The position numbers and the translations under genes were made by a program. The notes beneath the pieces were generated by a model. The model ran no database searches, was not told the DNA's origin, and saw nothing but the letters and a program-made list of their open reading frames with translations. DNA of 64,000 bases from Symbiodinium kawagutii. Its lineage: Eukaryota > Sar > Dinophyceae > Suessiales > Symbiodiniaceae. The number at the start of each line of letters is the position of its first letter. Position 1 is the stretch's first letter. The stretch is from positions 298,649-362,648 of the forward strand of contig VSDK01022078.1 of the NCBI GenBank assembly GCA_009767595.1. Direction: 5' to 3'. This document shows positions 37,401 through 47,686 of this stretch, in pieces.

Positions 37401-38635
37401 GTTTATGAGATAGATATGTACACCTATCTATCTATCAATTTATGTGGGTTCATATTTGCATATTTACACATCGATATTTTTTAATACCAAATTGATATAT
37501 AAATATATTCATCTGTCTATCAACATAAAACACACACACACATATATATATATATCTATCGAAGTCTCAGACTGTGGGTGATTTGGGTGATCTGCAAAAC
37601 GCCAGGTGCCCGAAGGCTTTCCCAAAGCTTTCCCCTTCCGTGGGATGCACTTCTTTGCTTCCATCGAGAAGGCTAGGTTAGTCGGGTGCAAACGGTCGGG
37701 CAAAATGAGCGAAACAAATGGGTTTATAGACATGTGTAAACAGAGAGTATGATCATTTATGATTATACATGGGATAATTCCAATTTTTATAGATATTACT
37801 ATTACGAGGAGAAAAAGAACAAGAGAGAAAGAAAGAGAAGAAGAATGAGAACAGAACAAGAGAAGGCAAGAAAGAACGAAAGAGAGAAGACAACTGCAGC
37901 ATAGATGGTTGGCCCATCGTGTCAGGCCTTAGAAGTCCCTTTCCAGACAAGTCACCTAGTTCAGTTCAAATCAAGGCCCCTTTCGCTTGCTATGGCTGTT
38001 TACCTGCCAGCGGTGTGGATAAGATCATGGTGGAACAGCGATGCAGCAGCGCCGAGGCAAAGCGTCACATTCCCAGCTGGAAGCCCAAGTACAACATGCC
38101 ACCTGCCGGCATCAGCGCCATCAGCAGTGGCTAGGGATCATTGTGACAGATTTGCCAGTGCAACACTAGTGGCTCACTATGATAAATTCACCATGACTGT
38201 GGCAAACATTCACCAACCATCACCAACCCATGATAAGCCACTGAAACGGGCTCCGATTTTCAGGTTGGATGGCCTTAGAAGCTCATATGTGCCTTGGCAT
38301 TCCAAGTGTGGGCAGAGACGATTGGGTTGGAGATTGTGAACCTAGCTGTTAGCTACATGGAAGGCACTGTGGTTTGGGGTTGTAGGTGCTTGTTAGAGAT
38401 TATGGATGTAGAAAACCAGAAATGGCTTACTTCATGAGTTCAATGAGTACTTGAGTACATTGATGCTACTACAGTCACAGAATGACCGTTTTTGCTACGA
38501 TGCAATTGCCTATTGGTATCACACGATTCATGCACGATATTTCAACGCACTTAGGAGCAGGACTATTTAGCGAGAGGCTTCGATAAGAAGGACCCGGACT
38601 TCAGAACAGACGATCTCATCCTGCAGAAGGACTGA
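31426..38635 (+). CDS. CSP41b: CSP41b-like atypical short-chain dehydrogenase (chloroplast stem-loop RNA-binding family), 15 exons
   Basis: Exons: 31426-31556, 32126-32216, 33007-33069, 33471-33533, 33685-33771, 34019-34078, 34294-34347, 34516-34591, 35847-35998, 36707-36742, 36993-37088, 37606-37676, 38050-38097, 38264-38288, 38561-38635. They sum to 1128 nt (375 aa plus TGA) with every phase closed. Signature parts in order: Rossmann ILVMGGTRFIG, LPGVSDAEY, FDVVFDNN, QFIMMSSAGVYGPTD, SRHKDKLACEKYLESEG, NWTSIRPVYIYGPLNYNPVE, QLGHCEDLADF, EYVTFDGMAKVCAEAAG, FPFRGMHFFASIEKA, TDDLILQKD. CSP41 proteins bind plastid RNA and assist rRNA and mRNA stability. They lack the usual YxxxK, as here. The N-terminus is basic but shows no obvious secretion signal, so a peridinin-plastid location needs an unseen upstream exon. 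Donors are GT (9), GC (33534, 38098) and GA (34079, 34592, 36743). Confidence 0.88.
31785..31915 (+). repeat. Dispersed CCCCCC..ATCAACC..GGGTTGGCATT element, copy 1
   Basis: Inside the first intron of the CSP41-like gene. It contains AACCCCCCCAATTTATCAACC, abbreviated here as a C7 run then TTTATCAACC, followed by AATCCTGGGTTGGCATT. Confidence 0.75.
34150..34255. repeat. 11-bp minisatellite CATCCATCAGC in an intron
   Basis: About nine copies lie just upstream of the exon at 34294 of the CSP41-like gene. Confidence 0.9.
34592..35846. other. Long AT-rich intron with GATCCACCTA motifs
   Basis: At 1255 bp this is the longest intron of the CSP41-like gene. It has scattered GATCCACCTA(TA) and TTGATCATGATC palindromic motifs at 35050-35420, then very AT-rich sequence. 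It starts with GATGCT, a GA donor. Confidence 0.6.
36060..36370. repeat. Intronic GATGAATG/TGGTTGATGG repeats
   Basis: Degenerate tandem GATGAATGGTGAATGG then GGATTGGTTGATTGAT units, G/T-rich on +, inside the intron before the exon at 36707. Confidence 0.8.
36825..36965. repeat. Intronic AACCATGACCATGTT repeats
   Basis: Degenerate repeats of ACCATGACCATGTTA type, C/A-rich on +, just upstream of the exon at 36993. The skew is opposite to the block at 36060-36370 in the preceding intron. Confidence 0.8.
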
Positions 38636-38732
38636 GGGTCGCAGCGTAGCCTAAGGGCCACAGCTCATGCAGATGTCATAGCACACGGCACGGTTTCCCA
38701 TGTGCTTCTGTCATTGAAGCCCCCCTTTTCAG

Positions 38733-39176
38733 GCGGGTGTTCCAGTGAGCTCATCATCGTCCAGTGGATCAAGTGCTTCCAACGGCAAGGTGAGATACAA
38801 CAACGGCTTCCTGTACGCGTATCAGCGCGATGCCTATGCCGATCTAGAGTACGGCAATGATGTGGGCTACCTGCCTGATGGAACTCCCATGAATGCCGCA
38901 GGAAACGCGTTGAACCATCCCGAGACCATTCCTCCAGATCCGCATCAGCCTGGATCACCTTTGCCAAGAGCCAATTTTGTGAATGATGTGGGCTACTTGT
39001 GCGATGGAACACCAATGAACAAGGCTGGCAATGCCATGAACCATCCGGAGAACATTGGTCCAGATCCACATTCCCCTGGATCACCTTTGCCTGAGTCTTT
39101 TTATGCAGCCAGTGTCGGTTACTTCGTGGACGGAACGCCAGTGGACAATGCTGGCAACAATGCCATTCCACGATAG
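38733..39176 (+). CDS. Exon encoding three DVGYL-DGTP repeats
   Basis: A clean acceptor (CCCCCTTTTCAG|GCG) opens a frame to TAG at 39174-39176. After a Ser-rich start come three imperfect repeats of about 38 residues with NDVGYLPDGTPMNAAGNALN, NDVGYLCDGTPMNKAGNAMN and SVGYFVDGTPVDNAGNN, separated by PDPHxPGSPLP. There is no ATG in a useful place, so it needs an upstream exon. It lies only 97 bp after the CSP41-like stop. The GACTGA holding that stop could act as a GA donor at 38630, giving an in-phase extension (LILQK then AGVPVSS). Otherwise it is the last exon of an unrecognised gene. Function unknown. Confidence 0.55.
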   Translation, partial: AGVPVSSSSSSGSSASNGKVRYNNGFLYAYQRDAYADLEYGNDVGYLPDGTPMNAAGNALNHPETIPPDPHQPGSPLPRANFVNDVGYLCDGTPMNKAGNAMNHPENIGPDPHSPGSPLPESFYAASVGYFVDGTPVDNAGNNAIPR

Positions 39177-41235
39177 TCAATCTTATTGATGCGTGATGCG
39201 AGTGAACTGTTAACACGCTCAACACTTCTCACTGTATTGATTTCTATCTCTTATTGACTACTTGGCAGAGGCGGGAGGTTTTGCGATTGATGCAGCGTAC
39301 TTGAGTATACTTGAGTAGTTCTGTGTTTTTTTTGGGGGAGGGGGGGGAGTTTCGCAATCCAGTGTGTCTAGTTCAGTAGTTCTGTGTTTTGCGCGGAGTT
39401 TTGCCATCCAGCATGTCATCATCCATTCCGCAAAGCTTTGAATGGAACATCAAGTCACACACCAGCATCCTTGGCAATCTGATCATCAAGCATCCTAATC
39501 CTCTCGGGGGACCACTTCTCACACCCTTAGCTGTTGTGAATCGCACTGCACAACTGGGACCTTTGTGAGGCCAAGTGAGGCCCTGCTCCGCGACAAACCA
39601 CTTGTCACAGAGAGATTCCGCGCAGCAATTTTCCAGCGACAAAAGCCCAAGTTGCAGGTTGCCACATTTATGCCACGTGTTGCCATATGTCGCCACATTC
39701 GTTTGCCAGCCGTGTCCCAGCAGTTTTTAGACGTGTGCATCGAATCAATGAGTGCACCTGAAACCAAGTTGGAAGGAAAAGGTCAGAATTTTGCGGGGCA
39801 ACACTCTACTGGACCTCAGGGCAACCCTACTGGTGCACCTCAAAGTATCCAAGCCTAATGGACCATGGCAACCCCACTGCTGGGTCCAGATGGCAGCAGA
39901 AATACCTCCTGTCGCAGCCGCTTTTTTTTGGCAAGGCATGGAGCCACAACCAATCCACCGACCCACTCCGCTTCAGAGCCATGATGCCATCCAGTGGTAT
40001 ACACTCAAATCCTAAGGTACATAGCTAGTCATAGCTATTTATATATATATATATAGGTTTTGTTCATTTATAATACAATGCAACAACCAGAAATCTAAGA
40101 TGTCCAAATGGTTTCCATGTGGTCTCCATGTACCTCAGATGTTTGATAACCATCGATATCCTAGATGTCTCTACCTTCATTGAATAGGTTTTCATACACC
40201 TCAGATAGTTGATATCATGCTGCGAGCATAGATTCGCAGAATTTCCCATAATTTCCCATAATTTCTCATATCCTTGTTGAGTGCGTGATATCGAACACAC
40301 CGACGACATCTCCGCGATGTTCTTTGCAGCCGCTGCCCCATGCGCTGCTGCCGTCGGAAGAAGCTGGGCACCCGGCGGCTCACCGCTGGGCCCACGATCC
40401 GCAGAGTGATCACCTTATGATGGAGGTGATAACCATATGGCCATGGGTCAGTATTCATCAACCAATTTTCTAGGAATAATGACCTACCAAATCATGGGGA
40501 AAACAATGGTCAATGATGGGAACCAGGGGTACGGGGTTTTGACCCACAGCCACATGGCATAGTGATCGCCTTATGTTATTATTCTATTCTGGTTAGTAAC
40601 TGATGGTTAGTAATATTGTCGTTAGTAACTGATCATATAACCTTCTGATGCCATCATATTGAGGTTGGTAACTATGATGGGTACTTGTGATCATCATAAG
40701 CATAGTAGTCACGGTTGGTATAACTGTGATATTCACAATTTTGGTTAGTTATACCACCAATATCTTCACATGATAATATGATTCACCATGGCATGGTCCG
40801 CATTATTGATACAAGCGGCATAGTGATCCTTATAGTGATCATCATGTATCAAGTATGTGTATTGTACTATTGGTATGGCAGTTGTGCTTAATGGCAGACA
40901 TCGTTTTTGTTGCTGATTTCTGTGTGATTTGGAAATTTATACGGTCACATCTATGCATACATAAAAACAGCGTGGGTGCACTCTAATGCTGGTGATGGTT
41001 GTCACTAGCTTAATTCTCAGAGATGGCTAAGTATTGTCCATATTATTCATGGTCATCCATATCATAGTAACATATCTTGATTGGAATCAGCACCATAGCT
41101 GTAGGGTGCTCTTCAATGCTGACAGATCTCAGCAGCTGTGCTAGCCAGGGAAGGGTGGAGAGATCCCTTAAGGCCATGTGATCCGCATGAGCCTTGGCCG
41201 CAGGCGCCCCATCACTTGCACCTGTGCCATCTCAG
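39177..41235. other. Spacer; no gene recognised
   Basis: A GC-rich, basic-coding patch at about 40331-40410 may be an exon, possibly of the MORN gene. TA-rich at 40036-40052. One copy of a dispersed repeat lies at 40500-40555. Confidence 0.4.
40500..40555 (+). repeat. Dispersed repeat, copy 2
   Basis: Partner of 27238-27296, separated by 13 kb. Confidence 0.85.
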
Positions 41236-44200
41236 GTTCGGCTATGAAGGAGGCGTTGCCCAAGGTGGGTCATCGGCTACCAGACGTTGGCAGCTCTCAT
41301 GCAATGATTCTTTCGGTCAGGTTGCAGGGATGGCTATGGGGTGCTGAGATTGCGCAATGGTGCAGCCAGATGCTCAGCTGTTTGTTCAATGGGCTGAGCC
41401 ATGCACAAACCATGGCATATCACTGTGTATAGATGCCTGGGCTCACGCAAAAAGACGGTTTCAGTATTGTGATCAGATTGCTGGCCCAGGTATTGATGAG
41501 TCAGCATTGTGTGGATCATATTCACTGATGTTCACTGGCCTTGATGCTGACCAAGGTCTACAAAGGCCAATGGGAACTTGGAGTGCCTTGACTTCTGCGG
41601 TGCTTGCTGCGCCATTGCTCGAGTTGTCCTCTAGTTGCTGAAACTTCAACTCGCGTGAGTGGAACAAAACACCACCGCAACGGAACACGTGCCACGCATC
41701 ACGCGGAACCGGTCCACCGCCCCTCAGGTGCGCTCCGGCCACGGCGAGTGGCGGCATCCCAAGAAGGGAAGCTACGTCGGAGAATGGCAAAACAATCAGA
41801 TGCATGGCCCGGGCCACAGAGGACCTCCATCCACCTGGGGACGTGCCACCTGCACTTTCAGCGAAGGGAAGCTGATTGCATGTGTTTGTTGTTTGGAAGC
41901 GCTCCTGATAGAGTTTTTGTTCGTAAATGTGCTCCTGGTGTTTGCTTTCAATGTTTTTGGTATTTGTTTTTGTGATTTTTTGGTCATCTCTGGCCACTAG
42001 GTCGCGGACATTTGAAAGCTGATGGGGCCTCAGTTTGCCGCTGCAATGCTGCAAGTGTTTTCCAGCACCGAGCCTTTTCAGGTCGAAACACTGATTTTCC
42101 ACCATCATGACTGACTTTCCTTGCAAGCTTACACGCCACTTCCCATGGTTTTCCTATGAGTTTTCCGTGGTTCCCCCGGTTTTTCAATGGTTTTCCACGG
42201 TTTTGGCCAGGTGAACGGTGCTGAGTACGAAGGACAATGGAAGGAAGGTCGTTTCCACGATGATGGCGAGCTACGTTTGGCAGATGGTACCAGCTATGCT
42301 TCTCGGCAGGGAAAGCCGTTGGGTTTGCGGGGGCTGTGGTAACAAAAAGTATCCAAAAGTATCCAAAAGTCAACTGAAGGTTGGCTGATTGTTGGTGGTT
42401 GATTGTGATTGGTGCATTGTGGTACCGGATGTCAGTGGGCAAAATTGCATATGAGAGGCAATGCTGGGCTGAACACGGTTGTGGACCGGGCACTGGAAGC
42501 ACCTGCTGCACCGTAGTTTCAGTATTTCATGGCGTGGTTTCATCGGCATGTGCCAATTGGTCGCTTTTCTGCAACCGATCAAGGCTCAGCTGCTGAAAAG
42601 TTGAGGGGATTCTGCTACCAGACCATGAGTGTCAATGACATGTCACCGTCATTACTGGCCTTGCCATCAGATGCCATCCAAAGATCATCGGTTGTAACCA
42701 GTCATGGGTGCCTTTCGTGGATGGCTACGATAGCCGTTCGTCTCCCCGAGATCCCCCCAAGGTGGGCATGTGGCGCAACGGCCTGGAGCATGGCCTGGGA
42801 AAGCTGCAGCTTCCAGCGACTTGGTGCAGTGGTCCCCACCTGGCACACCTCGTGGCCCCCGTGGCTCAGGATGGGAAGACCTACGATGACCAGCACTCAG
42901 CACTGCTTAGATCTGCTTGGCTTCACTCCAACTTTGAGCTCTTCATTGCTCGTCATTTTCGTTCAAAAAAGATTGGCTTTTCGCTTTTGCTATTCTTTTC
43001 GCTGTTTCCAGTCGATCTTGTGATTGGTCCAAGCTATGGGCTAAGCCCCGCGCCCTCACCGCGATGCTGAGGGTCAGTGGGTGAAAGGAGAAGTGGAAGG
43101 TCGTGGCACATTGACCTACGGGGTGAAGCTGGCATGGCTTCCATGACGAGCCGCTGCAGCTTCCACCAGTTGCAGCTGCCAGGATGGTCGCAAGCAATAC
43201 ATCGGACAGTTGGAAGCTCAAGGGGGTTCGGCTGTCCGAGATCTCACAATGTCAAAGGTGCTACCTCCAAGCATGCATGGTTTCAATTTACCTTCAATGC
43301 TAAAATGAGCAGAATCAAATGCAGAATGGCTATTTAGATGCATGGTGCATGCCAATTTTGATGATGTTTCATGGGAGCTGAGAGGATGAGCACCATGGTG
43401 CAGGCGAAAGGGTTTGATACAGTGCAGAATTGGAATCAGAACAGCTATGCAGTGCCCAGGACGTACTGTTTGCGGTCTTTTTTCTTCTCTCCACAGAGGA
43501 AGAGTTCTCATTAAAGAGGCTAGGCCCAAGGAGCGCAGACTGCATGGATAACCCGTTTACAACGCCAAGGTTTCGCTCGGCGAAGCCGCATGGGATGGGG
43601 TCCATGATCTATGCGGATGGCATGATCCTCAGCCATTTTCACAGAACCTGGCGGATTTGGATGCCGTTTCTAACTTCTTTGCAAACGAAGGCTTCTCCTA
43701 TGAAGGGCAATGGCAGTACGGCTGGCATCTCAATTGTGTTTGTTGTCACCCTTGCAAGTTACATCTTTGAACACTCACGTTGAGATGGGTAGTTTTGACA
43801 TCCATGGGCTCTCTAAAATCCGACCGATCAAACATCAACAAAATAAAGAACACAGAATTTTTGGGGCTGAGCACCATAGAATAGCATTTTATTTGTACTT
43901 CCAAGGCCTTCCGGCAGGCAAGGGCAAGTGGGGCATCTCCACCGATGACAAGGCAAGGATGCGTCATGTTGTGCTTTGCTCAGGGTTCAGTGCACCACTT
44001 TCTGGGCAATCGCCAGGGCCAGGTAAAAGGCAGAAGAAAGAGATGTCTCAAGTCTTTCAGTTGATTCTTGATGAAATTCTTTGAATTCTGATGTTCGGAG
44101 TTTCCACTATCAATGTTTATATATCATTTGCATTCAGCAGTTTGTGAAGCAACAGTAGGGTACCTGCTCATGCTTTCTCATAGGTCGAGCTGTTCAAAAG

Positions 44201-44276
44201 AATCGCTGCCAAAGGTCAGACAACTGACACCAGTGTCTTCAGTGCGCCCATCACCACGGGAGGATTTCACCAAAGG
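41236..44276 (+). CDS. MORN-repeat protein, many short exons
   Basis: A series of short exons each encode one MORN-like unit (YxGxWxxGxxxGxG). Approximate exons and cores: 41236-41264 (FGYEGGVAQ), 41556-41585 (VYKGQWELG), 41728-41817 (GHGEWRHPKKGSYVGEWQNN), 42211-42298 (AEYEGQWKEGRFHDDGELRL), 42701-42830 (VGMWRNGLEHGLGKLQL), 42869-42898 (DGKTYDDQ), 43079-43124 (WVKGEVEGRGTLTYG), 43183-43256 (DGRKQYIGQLEAQ), 43549-43622 (PHGMGSMIYADG), 43684-43735 (FSYEGQWQYGWH), 43906-43969 (AGKGKWGIS), 44184-44276. MORN repeats commonly bind membranes or build scaffolds. Nearly every acceptor is AG|G. The first and last exons are not seen, and linking phases were not all closed. Confidence 0.72.
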
Positions 44277-46369
44277 TTGGGCTGCCTGGGCTGGGCGAAG
44301 TCATGTATGTCGTATTCACCTGGCCGGCACAGGGCAACACTCTCAAGCGCGGTATGACCTGGTCACATCTCACGTCACTCCACAATGATACATGGCATCG
44401 AAGGGCAAACATTTCCAAACAAAGGTATGAATTGAATATGATTAATGAATTGAATGAACTAAATGAGCTCAGTAGCAAAAGTCGTTCGATTGGATCTTCA
44501 TGTTCTGACATCGAACTCCGGAGCTCGGAAGTTGCTGTGCTGCGAGGCTTTGCCGAAAGCTCTGAGACGAGTTCCATCCAGGAGAGACCAAGCGACCCCA
44601 CCCTGGATGGCAGTTGAAATCACAGCGAGGTAATGTCAACTGTTGATTGATTGGAAGGGTACCGTCTTAATTGGAAACCAAGGCTTTTGGCGGATACCCC
44701 CCATTAATCAACCAGAGCGCTCTTAATCCGGGGTTGGCATTCGCGATTTTGGTCACTGGGAGGAGGGAGGAGCACCACAATTTGGGACAGAGCATTGGTC
44801 ACTCAGGATGTAACACCACAATTCGGAGTAGAGCGCATTGGCGCACTGGGGATGCCAGCTAGCTTGAGACGACAACGAGAGTTGAGACACATTTGCTGGG
44901 TTTACGTCGCAGCCTCGGCGGGATGAAACAGTTATCTACTAGACGTTTATGTTCCCTTGCAATTGGCTGGTTGACATTGTTGATGGCCGTTTCTTTGGGG
45001 TTCATGAGGCCGTTAATGATTGGAGGGGAAAAGACGGTGATGGCAATAAGGTATTCTGAAATGCCTATTTGGGATATCCTGCCAGCAATGTAGCTGATTA
45101 CCAGGTTGGATCCCCCTAAGATCTGCCATGTTCGCCAAGAAACGCTGGCGTGTGGAGACCACACAGGAAGTTCACCTGGAAAACGTCTCCCTTGCCGACA
45201 GCCAGCATCCCAGGGATCACAACTTCGTGGGTGGCACATGACATTCACGAAGCGAAGCCTGAAGCATAGTGAGCCAATCAAGGAGTTGTCATATGGTGAA
45301 ACATTAGGGTCATGGGTGATGTTTTATCGTCCATGGGTCCTTCGATCCATTTGGTTTAATAACCATTCTGATTCTATAGTAATAAACCTCCATTTTGGGG
45401 AGTATTCATATTTTGGGGACCCACCATATTCCCATCTTGTCTATACATCATCAATCCGCTGTCCAGCACTTGGAATGGCCGCATGCCCGGAGAAGCGCAG
45501 TGATACAACAGCCACTGCCATGATGAGAGGCCAGGGTACCAACGACATGCATGGAGAGTGCTTATGAAATCGTTTCACTGAGCTGCTTAGCTTCACTTAA
45601 GGTATCCAATTATCCATTGTCATCCATTATCCAACCGCCATTGATCATCCAATATTGAATCACCGACCCGTTTCACTACCTTTGTCCAATCAAGACCATT
45701 GAACCAGCTGCTAAGTAGTGATTTTCTTCTAGCTCCTTGGATTCCCATTCTGCTTGTTGCGCATCGCAGAAAGCAACGAACGAAGTATCCCTCGTGAATC
45801 ACGCTGTAAGCTCGAAGGTGATGCCATGATGCACAATGAATGCGTGCTGGTCATGAGTCATGGGTCATCAGTAAAAGTGGTAGCCATTAACGTCCATCAA
45901 GTCTGAGATTCTTTGCTAAATCTCATTCAACAGTATCCATTCATTTTAACAGCATGTTCAGTACTCGTTGGTTTAGTTATTGACTCTTGAGTTTTGTCGA
46001 CTTATCATTGTCCAGCCGTCACCGGTTAGCGGCAGCCAGCGGCAGCAAGTTAAGCCGTGCTGCTTCTTTTCTTCTTCTTAGCTGTGTTCCAAACCCGTAG
46101 TTGATAGCCATTGGTTCTGAATAAGCCTTGGTTGATCATAAATTAAACAGATTAAACCTTGATAACAACTGGAATCTTAGATTAAGCCCTAGTGAGCAAT
46201 TGTTGGTTCTTGGTCATTCTTGGTGATTAGTTCAAACCATCAATTAACCATTGATCCACCATCAACTAACCATGGATTAGCCATTGATTAATCAGTATTA
46301 ATTCATGAACCATTGATTAACCTATATATTAGCCCTAGATATCCCTAGGTTAAGCCGTGGTGATTCAGC
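44277..46369. other. Spacer with one possible exon
   Basis: A 38-residue frame at 45129-45242 (MFAKKRWRVETTQEVHLENV and on) lies in a GC-richer patch, so it may be an exon of an unknown gene. Both strands are open near 44860-45280 and I cannot choose. A dispersed repeat copy lies at 44660-44740. Confidence 0.3.
44655..44745 (+). repeat. Dispersed CCCCCC..ATCAACC..GGGTTGGCATT element, copy 2
   Basis: Contains CCCCCCATTAATCAACC then AATCCGGGGTTGGCATT. Its GGAAACCAAGG is the reverse complement of CCTTGGTTTCC in copy 1. Confidence 0.75.
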
Positions 46370-46580
46370 TGGTGACCGTGGGGCCTTCAACCACCTGCCT
46401 TGGCATCCGAGGCAAATTCGAGGACTTGGACGACCAACTCTCCCGCGATGCGTTGGCGTCGGCTGTGCCCATGCCCCGGCGCCCCGTTGCGAGGCGTCGG
46501 GAAGCGGTTGTGGTTGTTGTGGCTGTTGGTTGTTGTCGCCATGCGCAGTTTCAAGCACAAGATTCCAAAGTCCAAAGCTT
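46370..46580 (+). CDS. Possible upstream exon of the membrane protein gene
   Basis: A GC-rich patch with a frame reading CLGIRGKFEDLDDQLSRDAL then Arg-rich sequence. Other frames are also open. Assigned only by position. Confidence 0.25.
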
Positions 46581-46819
46581 AGCATCTTTGTTGATGGTCA
46601 GTTAATGGTTGTTTAGTGGTTGATCAACCTGGTACTTCAGGCTTAGCATCTAGACCCAGGTTGATGCGTTTTTTTCCTTCTGGCCCAAGCATCACCAGGA
46701 TTTGCTGAGTCACAAGCAGCCAACCGTTAATTCCATTAGGTTCCTACATTGCCAGTTGCATGGTTTAATAAATGTCACCGAAGATTATCCAATGGTCGAT
46801 TAATAATTGGCTGAACTAA

Positions 46820-47686
46820 TTGGATTTTCCAGTCATTCACAACCGGAACATGACACATCAGCACAGAACCATGAAACCAGTGGCAAAGATCAGCTGCATC
46901 AGTAGATTCGGTTGCGTTTCACACCCCGAAGCCATGCGGCTGCCCATCGAATGGCAAAGGATGAAAGAAGAGGCCTTCGCTCATCCGTGCCTCCTGGCTG
47001 TTTGCTTGACAGGGTGGCCTGCTCTGCACGGCTTGAGCTTCTGCCTATCCATCCTGGCTGGGGAGGTCCTCACCAGCTGGGCCTTCCGCTTCATCGTCAG
47101 GCACTTCATGAGTTCCAGCGTCAGCCTGGGCCAAGGAGATCTCCTGCCATCCACGGAGGCGAAACTGGCAGGGAACTACTGGCACCTGGGCCTGCTGGGT
47201 GTGGCCACTGCCGTGCCACCTGCCACGGTGATCACGGCCATTGCGCTCCTTCAGCTGGGTGGTGAGCTGTCTTTGCGCCGCTTGAAGTGGGCCTTCATTG
47301 CTCAGTCGGCAGCAACACTTTGGGCCCTGGGCTCCGTTCTGCTGTTGCTGAGGCTATGCTCGCATTGGAACTATGCATCGTGCACCGAGGTCGAGAAAAA
47401 GGATGACTTGATCTGCCAGAAACAGGAGCAGAAGGCGATACAGAAGGCATTGCTGTCTTTGGCGTGTCATTTTGAAACGACTTTCGAATGTGAAGTGGTC
47501 TTTGGCATCCTCTGTTGCTATGCCTTTGGTGCACTGGTTACCATGCTGGGTTCCCTCTTAGGCTTGTATGGTGTAAAGCGGCTTCAACAACATTGTTGCC
47601 AGAGCGCTGGACGCTCTACCAAGAGCACGGAGGCACATGCTCTCCTTTCCGAGATGGCGATGGCCTGTCAAAGTAACAAGGCGTGA
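46820..47686 (+). CDS. Four-pass membrane protein, function unknown
   Basis: A 288-codon frame with four hydrophobic segments at residues of roughly 55-80, 123-148, 157-182 and 232-256 (GLLGVATAVPPATVITAIAL, AATLWALGSVLLLLRLC, ILCCYAFGALVTMLGSLLGL). A cysteine-containing loop lies between segments 3 and 4, and the tail is polar. The layout resembles claudin- or tetraspanin-like four-pass proteins, but I see no CCG motif or W-GLW-C-C motif. TTTTCCAG at about 46823-46830 may be an acceptor, so this may be a large last exon. Alternatively it is a complete single-exon gene starting at one of the ATGs at 46820, 46850, 46871 or 46934. Ends in TGA at 47684. Confidence 0.6.
   Translation: MDFPVIHNRNMTHQHRTMKPVAKISCISRFGCVSHPEAMRLPIEWQRMKEEAFAHPCLLAVCLTGWPALHGLSFCLSILAGEVLTSWAFRFIVRHFMSSSVSLGQGDLLPSTEAKLAGNYWHLGLLGVATAVPPATVITAIALLQLGGELSLRRLKWAFIAQSAATLWALGSVLLLLRLCSHWNYASCTEVEKKDDLICQKQEQKAIQKALLSLACHFETTFECEVVFGILCCYAFGALVTMLGSLLGLYGVKRLQQHCCQSAGRSTKSTEAHALLSEMAMACQSNKA

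Noticed and set aside
38665..39225. 186-codon minus-strand frame
   Set aside because: Shadow of the DGTP-repeat exon, which has a clean acceptor and regular protein repeats on +.
41473..42126. 217-codon minus-strand frame
   Set aside because: Overlaps MORN exons on + whose motifs and AG|G borders are convincing.
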